A DNA stretch of 64,000 bases, from the NCBI GenBank assembly GCA_951213105.1, contig OX578155.1, forward strand, positions 33,203,984 to 33,267,983, in the 5' to 3' direction. Position 1 is the stretch's first letter, and every line of letters starts with the position of its first letter. Shown here piece by piece: positions 1 through 12,295 of the stretch. The stretch is from Amaurobius ferox (Eukaryota; Arthropoda; Arachnida; Araneae; Amaurobiidae). The notes below the pieces were generated by a model. The model was not told the DNA's origin, ran no database searches, and worked only from the letters and a program-made list of their open reading frames with translations. The translations under genes were made by a program, and so were the position numbers.

Positions 1-160
1 CAATATCCCTCCGCCAAGGAGATGTTAAGGGTATACCAAGGGTGTACCAAAGGGATATGCTGAAGGCATGCCAAGGTCATATCAATACCCTTCCGCCTAA
101 GAAAAGAGTGCTTGCCCTATATCGCGGTTACGAATACATAACTGTAAGAATTTTATATTT

Positions 161-985
161 TACTAACAAAATTTCGTAAATGCAAGTTTTTTTCATATAT
201 TTTTTCGCAAATGTAAGTTTTTTACTTTTCAAAAACCACACTTGTGCCGTTTTCTCTATGGGAATTAACATAGGTTTTCACACTTGTGCTATTTTTTAAC
301 GTTTTTTCACAAAAACATACTTTTTACTAACAAAATTTCGTAAATGCAAGTTTTTTTCTTATATTTTTTCACAAATGTAAGTTTTTTACTTTTCAAAAAC
401 CACACTTGTGCCGTTTTCTCTATGGAAATTAACATAGGTTTTCGCACTTGTGCTATTTTTTAACGTTTTTTCACAAAAACATACTTTTTACTAACAAAAT
501 TTCGTAAATGCAAGTTTTTTTCATATATTTTTTCGCAAATGTAAGTTTTTTACTTTTCAAAAACCACACTTGTGCCGTTTTCTCTATGGAAATTAACATA
601 GGTTTTCGCACTTGTGCTATTTTTTAACGTTTTTTCACAAAAACATACTTTTTACTAACAAAATTTCGTAAATGCAAGTTTTTTTTTTATATTTTTTCGC
701 AAATGTAAGTTTTTTACTTTTCAAAAACCGCACTTGTGCTGTTTTCTCTATGGGAATTAACATAGGTTTTCGCACTTGTGCTATTTTTTAACGTTTTTTC
801 ACAAAAACATACTTTTTACTAACAAAATTTCGTAAATGCAAGTTTTTTTTCTTATATTTTTTCGCAAATGTAAGTTTTTTACTTTTCAAAAACCACACTT
901 GTGCCGTTTTCTCTATGGAAATTAACATAGGTTTTCACACTTGTGCTATTTTTTAACGTTTTTTCACAAAAACATACTTTTTACT
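161..985 (+). repeat. Five tandem copies of a 164-bp unit in the left arm
   Basis: TACTAACAAAATTTCG recurs at 161, 325, 489, 653 and 817, giving a period of exactly 164 bp. Each unit carries runs of T, the block TCTCTATGGAAATTAACAT and the motif CACTTGTGC. The mirror array is at about 10050-10874. No coding potential is evident. Confidence 0.9.
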
Positions 986-1010
986 TGTAAAAAACTAACA
1001 AAAACGCGTT

Positions 1011-1165
1011 TTTAAAGTAGCAGAATCGCGTGAATTGGTGTTTTAAAGTAGCAGAATCGCGTGAATTGGTGTTTTAAAGTAGCAGAATCGCGTGAATTGG
1101 TGTTTTAAAGTAGCAGAATCGCGTGAATTGGTGTTTTCAAAGTGGCAGAATCGCATGAATTGGGT
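1011..1165 (+). repeat. 31-bp tandem repeat in the left arm
   Basis: About five consecutive units contain TTTTAAAGTAGCAGAATCGC followed by GTGAATTGGTG; the last is diverged. A related degenerate run (GGGAATCTC units) occupies 2338-2397, in the same relative place of the second module. Mirror copies are at about 9870-10024 and 8638-8697. Confidence 0.85.
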
Positions 1166-2899
1166 GTATGAGAGGGGGTGTGTTTTCCCAACCAGTCTTG
1201 GGGTTTAAATTAATATGCATGTTATTTTATACATGCGTTATTTCTTTAAACCAGCATAGTTTAATACGTGTACCATTTTACAAGTGTACTACTACCATAG
1301 GCTACCATAGGGGTATCTTTTAATCTTAACATGTTTTAAAAACCGCATAGTGCATTAAATCATGATAACAGATCTACCCCTCCCCACCTCTCGTAAATGT
1401 GGATAGTTACATCGTATGGCCAGTGCGGAAAAGATGAGGATACTACTAACAGAGCGTGGTTCTGTACCTGGATATAACTTTAGGCTATATGTCGCATTGG
1501 GCTTGGGTTTGGCCGACTGTTCAGAACGGCCCTCGCCGCTATTGTTAACATCTGTGGTGGGGGGACAGTTTTTCCGGACTGATAGAATGCTTATGTTGTT
1601 AGATTAAAAAGACACTACTAAATATCATTGTATTCTCAGCTGGGAGAGTCTATTTTAAAGAAGTTCTTATTAAATTTTAACATGTTTTAAAAAGAATCTT
1701 TCATTCATTAGTGTTATGAATGAAAGGATGTTAATTAAATTACTTGATTAAGTATTAAATGCCTGTATACCAGGAGCATGTCAAAGACATGTCAAGGGGT
1801 ATGTCAAAGCGTACCAAGGGTGTACCAAAGGAGTATGCTGAAAGCATACCAAGACCATCGTTCCTACACTATCCATCCCTCCGCTATATCGGGGTTACGA
1901 AGTGAACTGCGAGAATCTTGTAGGGTGGGATACTTGAAAATATCGTATGATGAGGGGTATGCCAAGAGGACCGAACATGAATTTTAAGAATGTGCCGCTT
2001 TTTGCGTTTTTTTCACAAAAAGTTTTCAAAACGTTAAAAAAACAACAAAAATGTGTGTTTTTTCAACAAGTTGAAGTTTTGGAGTTGTTGGATTTCTCTA
2101 TGGGAATTAACATGGGTTTTCACACTTTTGCGAAATTTTTAGAAAAAAAATGTGGTTTTTTGCAAAAATGCGGCCAAAAATGTGTTTTTTGCAAAACGCG
2201 GAATCGGCCGATTTTTTTCAAACTGTCGGATTTCTCTATGGGAATTAACATAGGTTTTCACACTTTTGCAATTTTTTGAAAGAAAATGTGCGTTTTTGCA
2301 AAAATGCGGCCAAAGAAGCGTGTTTTTAGAGTAGCAGAATTTCGGGAATCTCGGGAATTTCGGGAATCTCGGGAATCTCGAGAATCTCGGGAATTGGGTG
2401 TATGGGAGGGGGTGTGTTTCCCCAACCATTACGGTCTTAGAGTTTAAAAATAAATATTCTCAATAATCGTGAAAGTGTGCTTATGCCCAAAATACTTGAG
2501 TGTTATGAATCTCACAAGTTAATGAAAGGATGATAATTAAATAAAGTCTTAGAGTTTAAATAATAGCAGATACCAATGGCTGTATGCATATGTTTTTACA
2601 AGTGTACTACTACTACCATAGGGGGTTTCTTTAAACCAACATGTTTTAATACGTGCGTTATTCTAAGAGGGAGAAACACCTAATATGGTGATACATATGA
2701 CACACACGCTCAGCACAAATCGATGGAAATAAATGGTGAGATAGTTTTTAAAGACGAGACTTTTAAATTTTTTTCGATAAATAAGGTATTTGAGGTTATT
2801 TAACGTGTGAATGAACGATACATACCAATAAAATGAGGAACTAGGCTAAGTTTACAAGTATGGGACTTTAAAGTTTTGATGTTTTAGGGGTAGAACTTG

Positions 2900-2962
2900 A
2901 ATTTATAATTAAACATGATTTATACTAACTACTGCAAAGGGAGAAATGCATAGCGAAAGGGT

Positions 2963-3015
<53 letters not shown>

Positions 3016-4640
3016 CATATAACCAACACCCACCGGTGGAATGCAGATCTAAGATAGTATTTTTAGGAGAAGACATGAGATTCTTAAGAAAATGGAGTAT
3101 TTAGAGGCATTTAAAGAGATATAAACATATGATAAGGTAACATCCATAATACACACAACTAATATAGGACAGCGAAAGGAAAACTTTAGTATTGTTTAGA
3201 GACCGAACTTCAAATTTTTAAGTAAATGTAGGTGCTTGGAAAATTTTTAATGAACTATGTGCGATACACATGTCTCCGATCACAATGGTGGAAAAGTGAT
3301 ACCGGGGCAGTTTTCAAAGATGTGAGTTTAACTTTTTTTAATTAAGTGAAGAATCTACTAAATATTAGAGTGTGCTAGCGCTTACCGAGGGTTTTATGAA
3401 TAATACACATAAGCAGCATATAACATTAGGAAGGGGATATTAGAAAAATTTTTAAAGATAGGACTTTAGATTTTGGAACTAAATGAGATATCAAGAAACA
3501 TTTAAAGGGGATGAAAACATCTAATGAGGCGGAATGGGGGTGTACTTACCCAAGATACCCAGCACTGAAATTATTCACTAAGATAAATTTTTTTTTTAAA
3601 GTAAAGCCTTTAGAAATTTCACATAAAAGGCAATTTATACTAGTTTTTAAAGAAATGAAAACGCCTAGCGAGATGACTTAGAATGAATACAACGCCGATA
3701 TATATAACAGTGAAAATAAAACTTAAATATTGTTTAAAGACTGCACTTCAAATTTCAAAGTAAATGTACATACCCAGAAACTTTTAATGGACTAGTATAA
3801 TACACATACTCGATATAACAGTTAAATGACGAACTAAGAATAATTTATAAGTATGTAACTTTGAATTTTTTTAGTTAAATAGGGATTTCAGCTAATTTTT
3901 AGAGGGATAGAAAGGTATACTAAAGGGTGTACAACAAATTTTTAGAAGGGACTTAGGAAATTTGCTAGCTAAATAGGGATTTCCACTACTTTTTAAAGGG
4001 ATATAAAGACATACTAAAGGGTATACAGCAAATTTTTAGAGGGGACTTTGAGAATTTTTTAGCTAAATAGGGATTTCTACTAACTTTTAAGGAATAGTAA
4101 CACGTACTGAAGAGTATAGAGCGTAATCATTACTAACACCTAGTGCTAAAATGAGGAATTAGAGTAATATTTTGGGGATGGGACTTTAGATTTTTAAGTA
4201 AATGTTATGTTTAAAAACTTTTAAAGTAGCATAAATACCTACTAAGATGACATATGCGATACACATAGCCAATACATAGTTATTAAATAGGGAAAAGCTA
4301 AGATGGCTTTTTAGAATAACACCTAAAATTTTTTCTAACTAAGCGCAATATATCAACACTTAAAGCGGACGAATACGAAGATTCAGACGGCATGTGTGAT
4401 ACACATCGCGGGCACATAATAGTTAAATTTTAATTTAAGTAAGTTTTTAAGGATAGAACTATGAATTTTTTGGGTAAATGAGATGTTTAAGAACATTTAA
4501 AGAGTCAAAAACACCTAATAAGGTGGTATGAGATGATTTCATCATCATCAGATAACAGCGAAATGAGGATACTACAAAATATTTTAAAGGGGAATCCTTA
4601 AAATTTCTAAGTAAATAACCTTTAAAGGGGTGAAAAATAT
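2900..4640 (+). repeat. Degenerate internal repeats in the left arm
   Basis: A phrase of the form GGGACTTT..AAATTTTTTA.GTAAAT recurs every 100-300 bp, often paired with GATACACAT and GCGAAATGAGGAA motifs. A clearer local tandem at about 3880-4090 has a period near 110 bp with the shared text CTAAATAGGGATTTC. This looks like an old, decayed satellite-like array inside the arm; the mirror is at about 6400-8140. An (AT)n tract sits at 2971-3012, with its mirror at 8025-8064. Confidence 0.6.
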
Positions 4641-5309
4641 ATAGTGAAGTTGTGTAGATAATACAGATCATCGACATTCTAAAACAGACAAGACATGTCT
4701 ATACAAGATAAAAAATGTTGTACGTTAATATAAACATACATTATTCTATGTAGCAATGTAATACATACACCAAGATTTATATAAAGTAATTGCGAATACA
4801 TTATACCAATCCCATCAGAAATCAGCTAAAGTAATAAAATTACCAAGCTGAATAATATATCTAGGTACTAAAACCCCAACAAACTACATTAAATTGATAA
4901 AAATCTTAACTAAATAAAATAATGAAGCTGTAACATACTATAAAAATACTAAGTTTAATAAAATAATAGAATAAAATCATATTAAAGCAAGTACTTACAT
5001 GTTCAATCCGACTCAAAATGCTACATTAGGTGTAGGCCGATGAATAATGACAGATATATCATCTCCAGCTTTACCAACTTAAACCGACATATTCCCAGAG
5101 CAACTTGAAACGCGTCTTGACAGCACGAAATCCACAGCAGAAGTGATAAAATCCATACTTCAACGACACCCCCTACACGACAAGGTCACATCATGGTTAC
5201 AGTTAAACCATGGTATAAAATATAATCACATGTTAAAAAATAATAGATTTTAGTAAAATAATTAAAGAAAATCCCTCTGTGATTATGAATAACCTGTCTA
5301 TATTTACCG

Positions 5310-5332
5310 TGTGTGTGTGTGTGTGTGTGTGT

Positions 5333-5373
<41 letters not shown>

Positions 5374-5408
5374 CGTGTGCGTGTGCGTGTGCGTGTGTGT
5401 GTGTGTGG
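5310..5408 (+). repeat. (GT)n microsatellite
   Basis: Nearly pure GT with a few GC and GG interruptions. The mirrored (CA)n tract at 5607-5728 is longer by about 24 bp, the main length difference between the arms. Confidence 0.95.
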
Positions 5409-5466
5409 GTAATTATACCTTAAAAAGCTATATATCTGTAGTATCCCAACGGATACTAATATTTGT

Positions 5467-5546
5467 CTTACACATTTAGTTAAAACTTTTTTTTAATTAC
5501 ACTTAAAATAAGTGCAACTGAAATAAAATTTTTCTAAGTTTGAAAA
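5467..5546. other. Spacer at the centre of the giant inverted repeat
   Basis: An 80-bp A+T-rich loop between the two arms with no matching partner sequence and no feature I can recognise. Its existence means the arms do not form a perfect centre-to-centre palindrome. Confidence 0.75.
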
Positions 5547-5605
5547 ACAAATATTAGTATCTGTTGGGATACTACAGATATATAGCTTTTTAAGGTATAA
5601 TTACC

Positions 5606-5640
<35 letters not shown>

Positions 5641-5646
5641 ACGCAC

Positions 5647-5702
<56 letters not shown>

Positions 5703-8021
5703 ACACACACACACACACACACACACACGGTAAATATAGACAGGTTATTCGTAATCACAGAGGGATTTTCTTTAATTATTTTACTAAAATCTATTATTTT
5801 TTAACATGTGATTATATTTTATACCATGGTTTAACTGTAACCATGATGTGACCTTGTCGTGTAGGGGGTGTCGTTGAAGTATGGATTTTATCACTTCTGC
5901 TGTGGATTTCGTGCTGTCAAGACGCGTTTCAAGTTGCTCTGGGAATATGTCGGTTTAAGTTGGTAAAGCTGGAGATGATATATCTGTCATTATTCATCGG
6001 CCTACACCTAATGTAGCATTTTGAGCCGGATTGAACATGTAAGTACTTGCTTTAATATGATTTTATTCTATTATTTTATTAAACTTAGTATTTTTATAGT
6101 ATGTTACAGCTTCATTATTTTATTTAGTTAAGATTTTTATCAATTTAATGTAGTTTGTTGGGGTTTTAGTACCTAGATATATTATTCAGCTTGGTAATTT
6201 TATTACTTTAGCTGATTTCTGATGGGATTGGTATAATGTATTCGCAATTACTTTATATAAATCTTGGTGTATGTATTACATTGCTACATAGAATAATGTA
6301 TGTTTATATTAACGTACAACATTTTTTATCTTGTATAGACATGTCTTGTCTGTTTTAGAATGTCGATGATCTGTATTATCTACACAACTTCACTATATAT
6401 TTTTCACCCCTTTAAAGGTTATTTACTTAGAAATTTTAAGGATTCCCCTTTAAAATATTTTGTAGTATCCTCATTTCGCTGTTATCTGATGATGATGAAA
6501 TCATCTCATACCACCTTATTAGGTGTTTTTGACTCTTTAAATGTTCTTAAACATCTCATTTACCCAAAAAATTCATAGTTCTATCCTTAAAAACTTACTT
6601 AAATTAAAATTTAACTATTATGTGCCCGCGATGTGTATCACACATGCCGTCTGAATCTTCGTATTCGTCCGCTTTAAGTGTTGATATATTGCGCTTAGTT
6701 AGAAAAAATTTTAGGTGTTATTCTAAAAAGCCATCTTAGCTTTTCCCTATTTAATAACTATGTATTGGCTATGTGTATCGCATATGTCATCTTAGTAGGT
6801 ATTTATGCTACTTTAAAAGTTTTTAAACATAACATTTACTTAAAAATCTAAAGTCCCATCCCCAAAATATTACTCTAATTCCTCATTTTAGCACTAGGTG
6901 TTAGTAATGATTACGCTCTATACTCTTCAGTACGTGTTACTATTCCTTAAAAGTTAGTAGAAATCCCTATTTAGCTAAAAAATTCTCAAAGTCCCCTCTA
7001 AAAATTTGCTGTATACCCTTTAGTATGTCTTTATATCCCTTTAAAAAGTAGTGGAAATCCCTATTTAGCTAGCAAATTTCCTAAGTCCCTTCTAAAAATT
7101 TGTTGTACACCCTTTAGTATACCTTTCTATCCCTCTAAAAATTAGCTGAAATCCCTATTTAACTAAAAAAATTCAAAGTTACATACTTATAAATTATTCT
7201 TAGTTCGTCATTTAACTGTTATATCGAGTATGTGTATTATACTAGTCCATTAAAAGTTTCTGGGTATGTACATTTACTTTGAAATTTGAAGTGCAGTCTT
7301 TAAACAATATTTAAGTTTTATTTTCACTGTTATATATATCGGCGTTGTATTCATTCTAAGTCATCTCGCTAGGCGTTTTCATTTCTTTAAAAACTAGTAT
7401 AAATTGCCTTTTATGTGAAATTTCTAAAGGCTTTACTTTAAAAAAAAAATTTATCTTAGTGAATAATTTCAGTGCTGGGTATCTTGGGTAAGTACACCCC
7501 CATTCCGCCTCATTAGATGTTTTCATCCCCTTTAAATGTTTCTTGATATCTCATTTAGTTCCAAAATCTAAAGTCCTATCTTTAAAAATTTTTCTAATAT
7601 CCCCTTCCTAATGTTATATGCTGCTTATGTGTATTATTCATAAAACCCTCGGTAAGCGCTAGCACACTCTAATATTTAGTAGATTCTTCACTTAATTAAA
7701 AAAAGTTAAACTCACATCTTTGAAAACTGCCCCGGTATCACTTTTCCACCATTGTGATCGGAGACATGTGTATCGCACATAGTTCATTAAAAATTTTCCA
7801 AGCACCTACATTTACTTAAAAATTTGAAGTTCGGTCTCTAAACAATACTAAAGTTTTCCTTTCGCTGTCCTATATTAGTTGTGTGTATTATGGATGTTAC
7901 CTTATCATATGTTTATATCTCTTTAAATGCCTCTAAATACTCCATTTTCTTAAGAATCTCATGTCTTCTCCTAAAAATACTATCTTAGATCTGCATTCCA
8001 CCGGTGGGTGTTGGTTATATG

Positions 8022-8072
<51 letters not shown>

Positions 8073-11034
8073 ACCCTTTCGCTATGCATTTCTCCCTTTG
8101 CAGTAGTTAGTATAAATCATGTTTAATTATAAATTCAAGTTCTACCCCTAAAACATCAAAACTTTAAAGTCCCATACTTGTAAACTTAGCCTAGTTCCTC
8201 ATTTTATTGGTATGTATCGTTCATTCACACGTTAAATAACCTCAAATACCTTATTTATCGAAAAAAATTTAAAAGTCTCGTCTTTAAAAACTATCTCACC
8301 ATTTATTTCCATCGATTTGTGCTGAGCGTGTGTGTCATATGTATCACCATATTAGGTGTTTCTCCCTCTTAGAATAACGCACGTATTAAAACATGTTGGT
8401 TTAAAGAAACCCCCTATGGTAGTAGTAGTACACTTGTAAAAACATATGCATACAGCCATTGGTATCTGCTATTATTTAAACTCTAAGACTTTATTTAATT
8501 ATCATCCTTTCATTAACTTGTGAGATTCATAACACTCAAGTATTTTGGGCATAAGCACACTTTCACGATTATTGAGAATATTTATTTTTAAACTCTAAGA
8601 CCGTAATGGTTGGGGAAACACACCCCCTCCCATACACCCAATTCCCGAGATTCTCGAGATTCCCGAGATTCCCGAAATTCCCGAGATTCCCGAAATTCTG
8701 CTACTCTAAAAACACGCTTCTTTGGCCGCATTTTTGCAAAAACGCACATTTTCTTTCAAAAAATTGCAAAAGTGTGAAAACCTATGTTAATTCCCATAGA
8801 GAAATCCGACAGTTTGAAAAAAATCGGCCGATTCCGCGTTTTGCAAAAAACACATTTTTGGCCGCATTTTTGCAAAAAACCACATTTTTTTTCTAAAAAT
8901 TTCGCAAAAGTGTGAAAACCCATGTTAATTCCCATAGAGAAATCCAACAACTCCAAAACTTCAACTTGTTGAAAAAACACACATTTTTGTTGTTTTTTTA
9001 ACGTTTTGAAAACTTTTTGTGAAAAAAACGCAAAAAGCGGCACATTCTTAAAATTCATGTTCGGTCCTCTTGGCATACCCCTCATCATACGATATTTTCA
9101 AGTATCCCACCCTACAAGATTCTCGCAGTTCACTTCGTAACCCCGATATAGCGGAGGGATGGATAGTGTAGGAACGATGGTCTTGGTATGCTTTCAGCAT
9201 ACTCCTTTGGTACACCCTTGGTACGCTTTGACATACCCCTTGACATGTCTTTGACATGCTCCTGGTATACAGGCATTTAATACTTAATCAAGTAATTTAA
9301 TTAACATCCTTTCATTCATAACACTAATGAATGAAAGATTCTTTTTAAAACATGTTAAAATTTAATAAGAACTTCTTTAAAATAGACTCTCCCAGCTGAG
9401 AATACAATGATATTTAGTAGTGTCTTTTTAATCTAACAACATAAGCATTCTATCAGTCCGGAAAAACTGTCCCCCCACCACAGATGTTAACAATAGCGGC
9501 GAGGGCCGTTCTGAACAGTCGGCCAAACCCAAGCCCAATGCGACATATAGCCTAAAGTTATATCCAGGTACAGAACCACGCTCTGTTAGTAGTATCCTCA
9601 TCTTTTCCGCACTGGCCATACGATGTAACTATCCACATTTACGAGAGGTGGGGAGGGGTAGATCTGTTATCATGATTTAATGCACTATGCGGTTTTTAAA
9701 ACATGTTAAGATTAAAAGATACCCCTATGGTAGCCTATGGTAGTAGTACACTTGTAAAATGGTACACGTATTAAACTATGCTGGTTTAAAGAAATAACGC
9801 ATGTATAAAATAACATGCATATTAATTTAAACCCCAAGACTGGTTGGGAAAACACACCCCCTCTCATACACCCAATTCATGCGATTCTGCCACTTTGAAA
9901 ACACCAATTCACGCGATTCTGCTACTTTAAAACACCAATTCACGCGATTCTGCTACTTTAAAACACCAATTCACGCGATTCTGCTACTTTAAAACACCAA
10001 TTCACGCGATTCTGCTACTTTAAAAACGCGTTTTTGTTAGTTTTTTACAAGTAAAAAGTATGTTTTTGTGAAAAAACGTTAAAAAATAGCACAAGTGTGA
10101 AAACCTATGTTAATTTCCATAGAGAAAACGGCACAAGTGTGGTTTTTGAAAAGTAAAAAACTTACATTTGCGAAAAAATATAAGAAAAAAAACTTGCATT
10201 TACGAAATTTTGTTAGTAAAAAGTATGTTTTTGTGAAAAAACGTTAAAAAATAGCACAAGTGCGAAAACCTATGTTAATTCCCATAGAGAAAACAGCACA
10301 AGTGCGGTTTTTGAAAAGTAAAAAACTTACATTTGCGAAAAAATATAAAAAAAAAACTTGCATTTACGAAATTTTGTTAGTAAAAAGTATGTTTTTGTGA
10401 AAAAACGTTAAAAAATAGCACAAGTGCGAAAACCTATGTTAATTTCCATAGAGAAAACGGCACAAGTGTGGTTTTTGAAAAGTAAAAAACTTACATTTGC
10501 GAAAAAATATATGAAAAAAACTTGCATTTACGAAATTTTGTTAGTAAAAAGTATGTTTTTGTGAAAAAACGTTAAAAAATAGCACAAGTGCGAAAACCTA
10601 TGTTAATTTCCATAGAGAAAACGGCACAAGTGTGGTTTTTGAAAAGTAAAAAACTTACATTTGTGAAAAAATATAAGAAAAAAACTTGCATTTACGAAAT
10701 TTTGTTAGTAAAAAGTATGTTTTTGTGAAAAAACGTTAAAAAATAGCACAAGTGTGAAAACCTATGTTAATTCCCATAGAGAAAACGGCACAAGTGTGGT
10801 TTTTGAAAAGTAAAAAACTTACATTTGCGAAAAAATATATGAAAAAAACTTGCATTTACGAAATTTTGTTAGTAAAATATAAAATTCTTACAGTTATGTA
10901 TTCGTAACCGCGATATAGGGCAAGCACTCTTTTCTTAGGCGGAAGGGTATTGATATGACCTTGGCATGCCTTCAGCATATCCCTTTGGTACACCCTTGGT
11001 ATACCCTTAACATCTCCTTGGCGGAGGGATATTG
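5547..11034 (-). repeat. Right arm of giant inverted repeat
   Basis: Reverse-complement copy of 1-5466. Differences I can see by eye are few: a (CA)n tract about 24 bp longer than its partner, an (AT)n tract 2 bp shorter, and single-base changes near the centre (for example beside 5562, 5750 and 6029). The arm begins 80 bp after the left arm ends. Unique-looking sequence resumes at 11035 with an A+T-rich stretch, but the true outer end cannot be placed because the partner lies outside the window. Confidence 0.9.
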
Positions 11035-11217
11035 GCACGCTCCTAGCATGCGGATATTCATTACTTAATCACTTTATTTAATTATCCTCATTAACGCCTT
11101 TAATTCATTTAGAAGAAAGAAAAGTAAATATTTCATACTTAATTAATTCATTTAGAAAAAGAAAAAAAGAGAAAAAATTCTCAACAATCAGAAAAATCCC
11201 AATTTTAATTCTCCTTT
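11035..11217. other. A+T-rich stretch beyond the right arm
   Basis: Contains A-rich text such as AGAAAAAGAAAAAAAGAG and repeated TTAATTCATTTAGAA. I cannot tell whether the first part still belongs to the inverted repeat. No gene is seen. Confidence 0.5.
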
Positions 11218-11220
11218 TCG

Positions 11221-11234
11221 CCGCTAGGGGGCGC
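11221..11234 (+). promoter_or_regulatory. CTCF-like motif, copy 1
   Basis: CCGCTAGGGGGCGC matches the CTCF core CCASYAGRKGGCRS at 13 of 14 positions. CTCF is an architectural zinc-finger protein conserved in bilaterians. This is a motif match only; occupancy is inference. Confidence 0.45.
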
Positions 11235-11296
11235 TGATGGTTTCATTCCGCCTCCGATGGTGTTGCCACCCCAAAAAAAGTTTCTCCCCCACAGGT

Positions 11297-11310
11297 GTTG
11301 CTATGGCAAC
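11297..11310. promoter_or_regulatory. RFX X-box-like palindrome
   Basis: GTTGCTATGGCAAC is a near-perfect palindrome of the RFX X-box type (GTTGCCATGGCAAC), lying between the two CTCF-like sites. Confidence 0.4.
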
Positions 11311-11360
11311 CGAAACAGAAAAATAATCTGAAGTTTAACCACTGATAGTTCCGCTTTTCG

Positions 11361-11374
11361 CCGCTAGGGGGCGC
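11361..11374 (+). promoter_or_regulatory. CTCF-like motif, copy 2
   Basis: Identical to copy 1 and on the same strand, 140 bp downstream, as part of a direct duplication. Confidence 0.45.
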
Positions 11375-11595
11375 TGATGGCTTCATTCCGCCTCTGTCGG
11401 TGTTGCCATCCCCAAAAAAGTTTCTCCCATACTTAGAAAAAATCCCATTCCAAAAATTTATTTCCCCCTCAACCCCTCGTACAAGACTACGACATCGTTG
11501 CCACCCAAAAAAAGTTTATCCAAAATTTTTACCCCCACCTTTTTTCATTTCCCCCCCCTTTTACACCCCCGTCCAGGATTACGGAAGGCGGAATG

Positions 11596-11608
11596 GCCGC
11601 CATCTTGG
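11596..11608 (-). promoter_or_regulatory. YY1-like motif
   Basis: The minus strand reads CCAAGATGGCGGC, the canonical YY1/Pho core. It lies downstream of the CTCF-like pair, in the same GC-rich patch. Confidence 0.4.
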
Positions 11609-11699
11609 ATTCCGCATTCCGCATTATTCCGCCTCTGTTGGTGAACGCCCCTTTCTCTTCTACTGATATGAATGAAATATTCATTGATTTTATAAAGAG

Positions 11700-12295
11700 A
11701 AAGACGATTTTTTTTCTATGAAGTTTTACGCATAGAGTTTAATTACTTGTAGCTCCATGGTCTTAATTTTTAAATAAAATAAATTATTATAGTATTGTGA
11801 TGAATGACATGAATGGGAAATTATTTATGAATGAAATGCTGCTTTTATAGAGAGAGCCAGGCTTGTTATTTTTCTATAACGTCATTTGAATGAATTTCAG
11901 TTGTTTTCGATGAAGTTTTCAAATATAATAAATTATCGTAGTATTATGATAATTTTAAAATTATTGCCGAGGAATGTTTAACTTACTTGATGAAATAAGA
12001 CGTATAAAGATACGATGATAAAGACGTAGTAAAACTGCATATTGGATATAATATCCAATAATTATTCATGTCATTTTGTGTAGTTAAACTCAATTTTACG
12101 GAATATGAAAGATTAAAGGAATTTGAGCCTATAGTGAAAGTGGTTTGTTGGCCACATCAGATTGTTTTGCATTCTGATAATGAACGTGATATGTGGAACT
12201 AAACACTGGCAAATGAATGTATGAGAGAGTCTAGTGGACATTTGTTCTTCAGTTATTTCAATATTAAGATAATAAATCTGCTTACCAGTAAATAG
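11700..12295. other. A+T-rich intergenic DNA
   Basis: I see no gene, RNA or clear repeat here beyond two or three short ATGAATGAAAT-type echoes. Confidence 0.5.

Larger units (their letters stand above)
1..5466 (+). repeat. Left arm of giant inverted repeat (continues beyond window)
   Basis: This arm matches, in reverse complement, 5547-11034. Position 1 pairs with 11034, so the arm continues left of the window. Reading frames at 1416-1607, 1947-2279, 2139-2429 and 4459-4677 recur with identical translations at the mirrored positions, which points to near-identity over kilobases. I see no convincing gene: the small open frames have no recognisable domain and lie inside repeats. The outer 2.6 kb consists of two diverged modules, each with a block carrying GTGTACCAAAG-type motifs, a block with TCTCTATGGGAATTAACAT, a run of AGTAGCAGAAT units, and a TACAAGTGTACTACTACC block. 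The inner part is A+T-rich degenerate repeat. It could be a foldback-type transposon, a segmental inverted duplication or an assembly artefact. Confidence 0.9.
11218..11640 (+). repeat. GC-rich repeat patch with clustered factor-binding motifs
   Basis: Two copies of TTTCGCCGCTAGGGGGCGCT lie exactly 140 bp apart, each followed by a TTCATTCCGCCTC block, a GGTGTTGCCA block and CCAAAAAAAGTTTCTCCC. Shorter echoes of the last blocks occur near 11485 and 11628. Base composition differs sharply from the surrounding A+T-rich DNA. It could be a regulatory or insulator element, or part of a mobile element that carries such motifs. A small open frame at 11400-11666 has no recognisable domain and I do not call it a gene. 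Confidence 0.7.

Noticed and set aside
1947..2279. Conserved protein pair at 1947-2279 and 8756-9088 (also 2139-2429, 1416-1607, 4459-4677)
   Set aside because: Their exact conservation is explained by the inverted repeat itself; they are low-complexity, overlap on both strands and have no recognisable domain.
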